Both the position numbers and the translations under genes were made by a program. From positions 1 through 38,122 of the forward strand of contig JAGVQJ010000120.1 in NCBI GenBank assembly GCA_020051775.1: a stretch of DNA of 38,122 bases. The letters run 5' to 3'. The DNA comes from Calditrichota bacterium (GTDB taxonomy: Bacteria; Electryoneota; B3-LCP). This document shows positions 34,155 to 38,122 of this stretch, piece after piece; the first letter of the stretch is position 1; every line of letters starts with the position of its first letter. The notes under the pieces were generated by a model. That model made no database searches and had not been told where the DNA came from. It was given only the letters and a program-made list of their open reading frames with translations.

Positions 34155-34200
34155 AGACCGTCATTCCCGCAAGCGAAGCGCGCCGGGAATCGGGCGGTCT
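34155..34200. repeat. REP-like imperfect hairpin
   Basis: AGACCG with CGGTCT form the outer arms, and ATTCCCG with CGGGAAT the inner arms. Related words (GGATTCCCGC) occur about 35 nt upstream, suggesting a second, degenerate unit. Confidence 0.6.
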
Positions 34201-34275
34201 GATTCTAAGACAAGCCGGAATGACCGTCCAACTGGGCTTTGCTGCCATTTTCAGGCAGGCTCTTGCGCGGGAATT

Positions 34276-34324
34276 ACACTAACATCCAACGACTAAAGAC
34301 TAACCACCAACTACTAACCACTAA
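34276..34324. repeat. Degenerate 7-nt tandem repeat before the MmgE/PrpD gene
   Basis: Seven consecutive units in exact 7-nt phase share the ending ACTAA or close variants (for example CGACTAA, AGACTAA, CTACTAA, CCACTAA). The array ends seven nt before the ATG, where a ribosome-binding site would be expected, and none is seen. Confidence 0.8.
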
Positions 34325-34331
34325 AAACACT

Positions 34332-35702
34332 ATGGACGAAAAATCCCTGTCACGCCAGATGGCCGAGTTTGCCGTCGGCTTAAAGTACGAAGACCTCCCC
34401 GAAAACGTCGTAAATGAGGCCAAGCGCTACCTATACGACTCGGTCGGTTGCGCGTATGGCGCCACCAAGACCAAAGACGTGAACGCCATCCGCAATATTT
34501 ATCTGAAGATGGGCGGCGCTCCGGAAGCTACGATCATCGGCTTCGGCGACAAAATGCCGGCGGTCAATGCCACGCTGGTCAACAGCCTGATGATCCGGGC
34601 GCTGGACTTCAACGACATCTACTGGCGCGAAGACCCCAGCCATCCCTCCGACCTCATCCCCGCCGCGTTGGCTGTTGGCGAGCTGGTGGAAGCCTCGATG
34701 AAGGACGTTATTGTGGGGATCGTGCTGGCTTATGAGTTCGAGCAGCGGTTGTGCGAATTCGCCGTGCCGGGGGTGCGCGAACGCAAATGGCACCACGCCA
34801 CGTTGACTCAGTTTGTGTCGCCCTTAGTGGCGGGTAAACTGCTGGGATTGTCCGTGGATCAGATGGTCAACGCCATCGGCATCAACGGCTGTCACAATCA
34901 CACCATCGGCTGCCCCACGGCCGGCAAGCTGACCATGATGAAGAACACCGTGGATCCGATGGCGACACAGTCCGGGGTTTTCGCTGCTTTAATGGCCAAA
35001 GAAGGATACTCCGGCACTGAAGCGGTATTCGAAGGCAAGGAAGGTTTCATGCAGTGTTTCGGACCGGATTGGGCGGTGGACAAACTGGTGGGCAATCTGG
35101 GGAAAAACTACAAAATTCTAGAATGCTCCATGAAAGCCTTCCCCACCGAGGCGCTGACGCATACGCACCTATCGGCCACACTGAAAGTGGTAAAGACCCA
35201 CAACATTTCTTACGACCAGATCGAAGAGGTGAAGGTCACCACCATCGCGCGAGCCTGCGATATCCTTTTCGATGCGCACAAGTACCGCCCCACGTCGCGG
35301 GAAACCGCCGACCATTCGCTGCCTTATTGCCTCGCCGCCGCGCTGGTGGATCACAAGATCACGACGCAGTCATTTTCCGATGAGAAACTGGCCGATCCCC
35401 GCATTCGCGAAGTCATTGACTGCATCAAGGGCGAACCTTCTCTTGAATTCGAGAAGATGTTTCCCGCCAAGCAGCCCTCGCGTGTGACGGTGAAAACGAA
35501 GGGTGGCCAAACGTACAGCGAATACCTGGAATATCCCAAGGGTGATCCTCGTGAACCGATGACGATGGAAGACCTGGAGATCAAGTTCAACTCGCTATCA
35601 ACCACGCTGCTGAAACCGAAACAGCAACAGGAAATCAAGGAGATGATCTTCACTTGCGAACGCTATAAGGCTGGGGAATTTATGGGAAGGTTGAAGGCTT
35701 AA
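34332..35702 (+). CDS. MmgE/PrpD-family protein (2-methylcitrate dehydratase-like)
   Basis: This 456-residue protein starts at the ATG at 34332; a longer frame would need a TTG within repeat DNA. Family landmarks are present: ALDFNDIYWREDPSHPSDLIPAALA (in two parts, about 86-110), LGLSVDQMVNAIGI, and SMKAFPTEALTHTHLSA for the active-site helix. The family dehydrates 2-methylcitrate (PrpD), and other members are cis-aconitate decarboxylase and iminodisuccinate epimerase, so the substrate is not fixed. No prpB or prpC is in the window. The aconitase-family enzyme upstream could hydrate its product, which would make a pair, but 1.4 kb and two small genes lie between. It ends ahead of a bidirectional terminator. 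Confidence 0.88.
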   Translation: MDEKSLSRQMAEFAVGLKYEDLPENVVNEAKRYLYDSVGCAYGATKTKDVNAIRNIYLKMGGAPEATIIGFGDKMPAVNATLVNSLMIRALDFNDIYWREDPSHPSDLIPAALAVGELVEASMKDVIVGIVLAYEFEQRLCEFAVPGVRERKWHHATLTQFVSPLVAGKLLGLSVDQMVNAIGINGCHNHTIGCPTAGKLTMMKNTVDPMATQSGVFAALMAKEGYSGTEAVFEGKEGFMQCFGPDWAVDKLVGNLGKNYKILECSMKAFPTEALTHTHLSATLKVVKTHNISYDQIEEVKVTTIARACDILFDAHKYRPTSRETADHSLPYCLAAALVDHKITTQSFSDEKLADPRIREVIDCIKGEPSLEFEKMFPAKQPSRVTVKTKGGQTYSEYLEYPKGDPREPMTMEDLEIKFNSLSTTLLKPKQQQEIKEMIFTCERYKAGEFMGRLKA

Positions 35703-35745
35703 GGCTCCGTATAGTGGACCTCAACTATAGTTTGTCTCAATAGCT

Positions 35746-35773
35746 GTAGGGGCGTTCAATTGAACGCCCCTAC
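35746..35773. repeat. Perfect 28-bp palindrome
   Basis: GTAGGGGCGTTCAA is followed directly by its own reverse complement with no loop. It shares its ends (GTAGGG and CCCTAC) with the element at 32911-32993. It lies 43 nt after the MmgE/PrpD stop. Confidence 0.8.
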
Positions 35774-35790
35774 TTATCATTTTAGTGAAT

Positions 35791-35840
35791 AAAAAGTAAG
35801 TGGCTGTCTCAAAAGTACTTGAGACAGCCACTTTTTCTTT
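35791..35840. terminator. Bidirectional rho-independent terminator
   Basis: A 15-bp perfect stem (AAGTGGCTGTCTCAA and its complement, six-base loop) spans 35798-35833. It is followed by CTTTTTCTTT on the plus strand, and on the minus strand by an equivalent T-rich tail. It sits between the convergent MmgE/PrpD gene and the secreted protein gene and serves both. Confidence 0.92.
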
Positions 35841-35865
35841 GTGTTTGACGGTTACAATTTGCTGA

Positions 35866-38122
35866 CTACTTCAGCAATATCATCTTCTGCGTGGCGCTGA
35901 AGTCGCCGGTTTGCAATTGGACGAAGTATAGACCAGAAGCCAGACCGGACCCATCAAAGGTCACCTGATGCGATCCGGATTCCTGCATCCCGTTCACCAG
36001 TTCGGCGACCACTCGCCCAGCGGTATCATAAACTTTCAGACTGATATGGCTGAGAACCGATAGCTGATAGCTGATGGCTGTCGCCGGATTGAAGGGATTG
36101 GGACTGACGTTCACCAGACCGAAATCCGACGGGGTAGAAGTCATGATTTCACCTGGGAACGGCTCGCCGAAGCAGTTGTTGTTATTCACCCAGGGGCCAT
36201 CGTCGGCGGTTGCCAGCTTAGTGAAAGTGAAGAAGCTGGAGTCAATAGCCGGGTAAGTGACGGTGGTGTTAGCGTAGCCCAGGTAGGTCGTCACGCCGGC
36301 GGGATGGCTGGCCGGGATGTTCTGAATGCGCAACCGCGACACCGACACACCCACTGGCGGGTTGATCTGAACGGGACCGAGAGTTGGATTGCTGTAGGTG
36401 CCGTCGGGATATTTCATGCGTGCCCAGCCATAGAAGGGAGCCTGGGGACCGAGGACACGCATAACCGCCGCGTTGAACTGGAAGCTGCCGCCATTGGCCG
36501 GAACAGTGATGGGTGGATTGACTGGAGTCAGCGTCACATCCAGAGCCGCTGGCGGCGGTGGTGGCGAGACGCCGAACCAATCCATAATGGCCGACATCAT
36601 CTGATAATGGTTGGCGGTGCTGTTCTGACCGCTGATGGCTTCGAAGGGAAAGGAGAAGTACACCAGTTTTTCGTTGTTCGGACCGATATAGGTTAGTCCG
36701 CCGCGATACGCCGAAGCCTGGTAAATAAAAGCTTCTTGGGCCGGCGCCAGGACGCTGATGCCGTCAGGGTGCGTGGCGCTGCCGGATCCCGAACCACCAG
36801 CGTTGATGTCCAGGTTAAGGCCATCCCCTACGGGATTACCAGCCACACCGGACAACAATCTGATCTGCGTATTGGAGATGCTGAAACCGGCATGCAGCGT
36901 GTTCTGCAGGAAGGTCGGCGCAGACGTGTTTAAGTATTGGGCGATATTTTGGCCGTTGATGAACAGATGGCCACCCATACTCAGGTAGTATTGGATCAGG
37001 CTCTGTTTCTGTGCATTCAGCACGTTGGTGGAGACAAAACCGGTAAACCACACCATATTATCATAACTGCCGATGTGCGTGGTATCCGGAATTCCCTGGA
37101 GATTAACGTCGTGATGTTCATACGTTATGCCCAGGCTGTCCAGGATCGGTTCGTAGTAATCTTCAAAGATCCCCATGCCGTCATCATCCATCAGATAAAC
37201 CTGCGGCCAACCGATGTAGATCTGGAAATCGGTGGAGTAGGGTGTTTGACCGGGATCTGCCACAACCGAAAGATGTAGCGTAGCCAAATGCGGTTGGGCG
37301 GTAGTACTTACCATGAAGACGAACGGATTGACATTGGTGCCTGTCCCGCCGGGATTGATACTGGGGAAGTTCACCGTGGGTGTAGTGACCGTCAAGGAAG
37401 GATCAGTCGTACTTAAAGTACCGACCACGTTGGTGGCTGTCTGGAAAAACTGACCGTTAGCCAGCGTGATGTACATGGAGGCGGTTTCGCCGGGTTCTGC
37501 GCGGCCATCGTTATTGCCGTTGTCCGTCAGTGTGTTGCTCTGATAAACCAGACCGGGGAAATTGACCGGAATCTGTTCGCAGCGAGATTGCAGGACTTCG
37601 TGATTGGAGTTATTTTGCACGAACGCGGCTATGTCGAGGTTGGTAATACTCCAGCTCGGTGATAAAGTAAAGCTGGCGTTATAGGTAATCGTATCGCCGG
37701 GTGTCGGAGCTGAGAAGGTCTGTCCGGAAGCCGTGGGCGCCATTTTCACCATGGGGTGATAATGATCGTTCATGCCATTCGGCGAGACCAGGAATTTATA
37801 CCGTTCCATCAGCACCATTTGGATGACGTAGTTGCCGGTAATGCTCTGGCTGGTTACGCACTTAGCCGTCAGGTTTAAGTTGTTGCCGTTGACCTGGGCG
37901 ATAAGATCCATCCAGATCGGCGAAGCTACGGCCAGGCGGTTTTGGATGGTAGATTGCATTGTCGGCCAACTGGCGGCGGTTCCATCACATACCTGCGTCG
38001 GTGTGCCGGTGATGTTGTAGTAAACGCGCCGGGCGTTGTTGTCGGTGGTATTAGCCAAATACCAGGGATCAACGCCGTTGGGCCAGCTCATGTGGTAAGC
38101 GATGTCGAATGCGTTTTGGGGA
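35866..38122 (-). CDS. Large secreted protein with Omp28/thioredoxin-like start and C-terminal sorting module (5' end missing)
   Basis: The frame stays open to the right edge and reads PQNAFDIAYHMSWPNGVDP before the first internal ATG at 38091, so the true start is outside. The first part (FDIAYHMSWP, RRVYYNITGTPTQVCDG) matches the thioredoxin-like fold of Omp28-type proteins; the expected CxxC pair would lie off the edge. Next come a beta-rich CARDB-like segment (about 150-280), a glutamine-amidotransferase-like domain (VYLMDDDGMGIFEDYYEPIL, about 295-505), and an Ig-like domain opening LTPVNPPITVPANGGSFQFN. The sorting module follows (SPNPFNPATAISYQL, LKVYDTAGRVVAELV, ASGLYFVQL, QKMILLK). 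It is exported and probably surface-attached; substrate unknown. Confidence 0.87.
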   Translation of the reverse strand, partial: PQNAFDIAYHMSWPNGVDPWYLANTTDNNARRVYYNITGTPTQVCDGTAASWPTMQSTIQNRLAVASPIWMDLIAQVNGNNLNLTAKCVTSQSITGNYVIQMVLMERYKFLVSPNGMNDHYHPMVKMAPTASGQTFSAPTPGDTITYNASFTLSPSWSITNLDIAAFVQNNSNHEVLQSRCEQIPVNFPGLVYQSNTLTDNGNNDGRAEPGETASMYITLANGQFFQTATNVVGTLSTTDPSLTVTTPTVNFPSINPGGTGTNVNPFVFMVSTTAQPHLATLHLSVVADPGQTPYSTDFQIYIGWPQVYLMDDDGMGIFEDYYEPILDSLGITYEHHDVNLQGIPDTTHIGSYDNMVWFTGFVSTNVLNAQKQSLIQYYLSMGGHLFINGQNIAQYLNTSAPTFLQNTLHAGFSISNTQIRLLSGVAGNPVGDGLNLDINAGGSGSGSATHPDGISVLAPAQEAFIYQASAYRGGLTYIGPNNEKLVYFSFPFEAISGQNSTANHYQMMSAIMDWFGVSPPPPPAALDVTLTPVNPPITVPANGGSFQFNAAVMRVLGPQAPFYGWARMKYPDGTYSNPTLGPVQINPPVGVSVSRLRIQNIPASHPAGVTTYLGYANTTVTYPAIDSSFFTFTKLATADDGPWVNNNNCFGEPFPGEIMTSTPSDFGLVNVSPNPFNPATAISYQLSVLSHISLKVYDTAGRVVAELVNGMQESGSHQVTFDGSGLASGLYFVQLQTGDFSATQKMILLK

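Larger units (their letters stand above)
34010..34331. other. 322-nt gene-free region made mostly of palindromic and tandem repeats
   Basis: No credible gene is seen here. It contains a dyad at 34029-34056 (TAGCCG with CGACTA, inner GGTC with GACC), a larger imperfect hairpin at 34155-34200, and a 7-nt tandem repeat at 34276-34324. A TTG-initiated extension of the MmgE/PrpD frame crosses its right end but has no support. Confidence 0.7.

Noticed and set aside
17-38122. tRNA, rRNA, riboswitch, transposase or prophage genes
   Set aside because: Gaps between genes were read on both strands. No cloverleaf, conserved RNA motif, integrase or transposase-like frame was found.

Overview
The window reads as chromosome from an uncultured, anaerobic, Gram-negative bacterium of roughly even base composition. 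Two signatures support this. The first is a Wood-Ljungdahl (reductive acetyl-CoA) block with a complete acetyl-CoA synthase subunit, a Ni-Fe CO dehydrogenase and its accessory genes. The second is a set of secreted proteins ending in a C-terminal module with an NPFNP motif and a YDxxGR(V/L)V motif, as used in type IX-like sorting or FlgD-like Ig domains in Fibrobacteres-Chlorobi-Bacteroidetes relatives and many candidate phyla (KSB1, Zixibacteria, Marinimicrobia and others). The phylum cannot be fixed from the sequence alone.

From 1 to 15.5 kb everything lies on the minus strand and is transcribed right to left. A promoter near 15.54 kb precedes a tight operon: a core (folate-independent) methionine synthase, cooC, cooS, cooF and an FAD/NAD oxidoreductase. 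A DinB-like protein and a secreted metzincin-type protease follow. After these come acsB, a CoA-acylating aldehyde dehydrogenase, an NRAMP metal transporter fused to a universal stress domain, and an S9 peptidase that overlaps the start of a gene running off the left edge. Together these genes make and spend acetyl-CoA: CO2/CO interconversion (CooS, with CooC for nickel insertion and CooF plus the flavoprotein as electron outlet), acetyl-CoA assembly (AcsB), acetyl-CoA to acetaldehyde exchange (aldehyde dehydrogenase), and possibly methyl transfer from the corrinoid protein to homocysteine. The corrinoid protein subunits (acsC, acsD), the methyltransferase acsE and the folate enzymes are not in this window.

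From 15.6 to 27.3 kb, still on the minus strand, lies a cell-envelope and signalling block: a 2508-residue membrane histidine kinase with 12 PAS and 4 GAF domains, a FadL/PorV-like outer-membrane protein, an aromatic-rich lipoprotein, another outer-membrane beta-barrel protein, and a PAS/HD-GYP cyclic-di-GMP phosphodiesterase. From 27.5 to 30.7 kb are two secreted beta-propeller proteins with C-terminal sorting modules, each driven by a near-identical promoter block. From 30.9 to 35.7 kb the strand switches to plus: a fused homoaconitase-type hydro-lyase, a DinB-like protein, a SnoaL-like protein and an MmgE/PrpD protein. A bidirectional terminator separates these from a third secreted protein (minus strand) whose N-terminus lies beyond the right edge.

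The least expected signal is non-coding. Degenerate tandem repeats with a strict 7-nt period occur at six places, mostly against gene ends. Two of them lie in frame in the linker just before a C-terminal sorting module, where any change in copy number would shift the reading frame. Palindromic REP-like elements and 9-nt tandem repeats are also scattered between genes. No tRNA, rRNA, CRISPR array, transposase or phage gene was seen.
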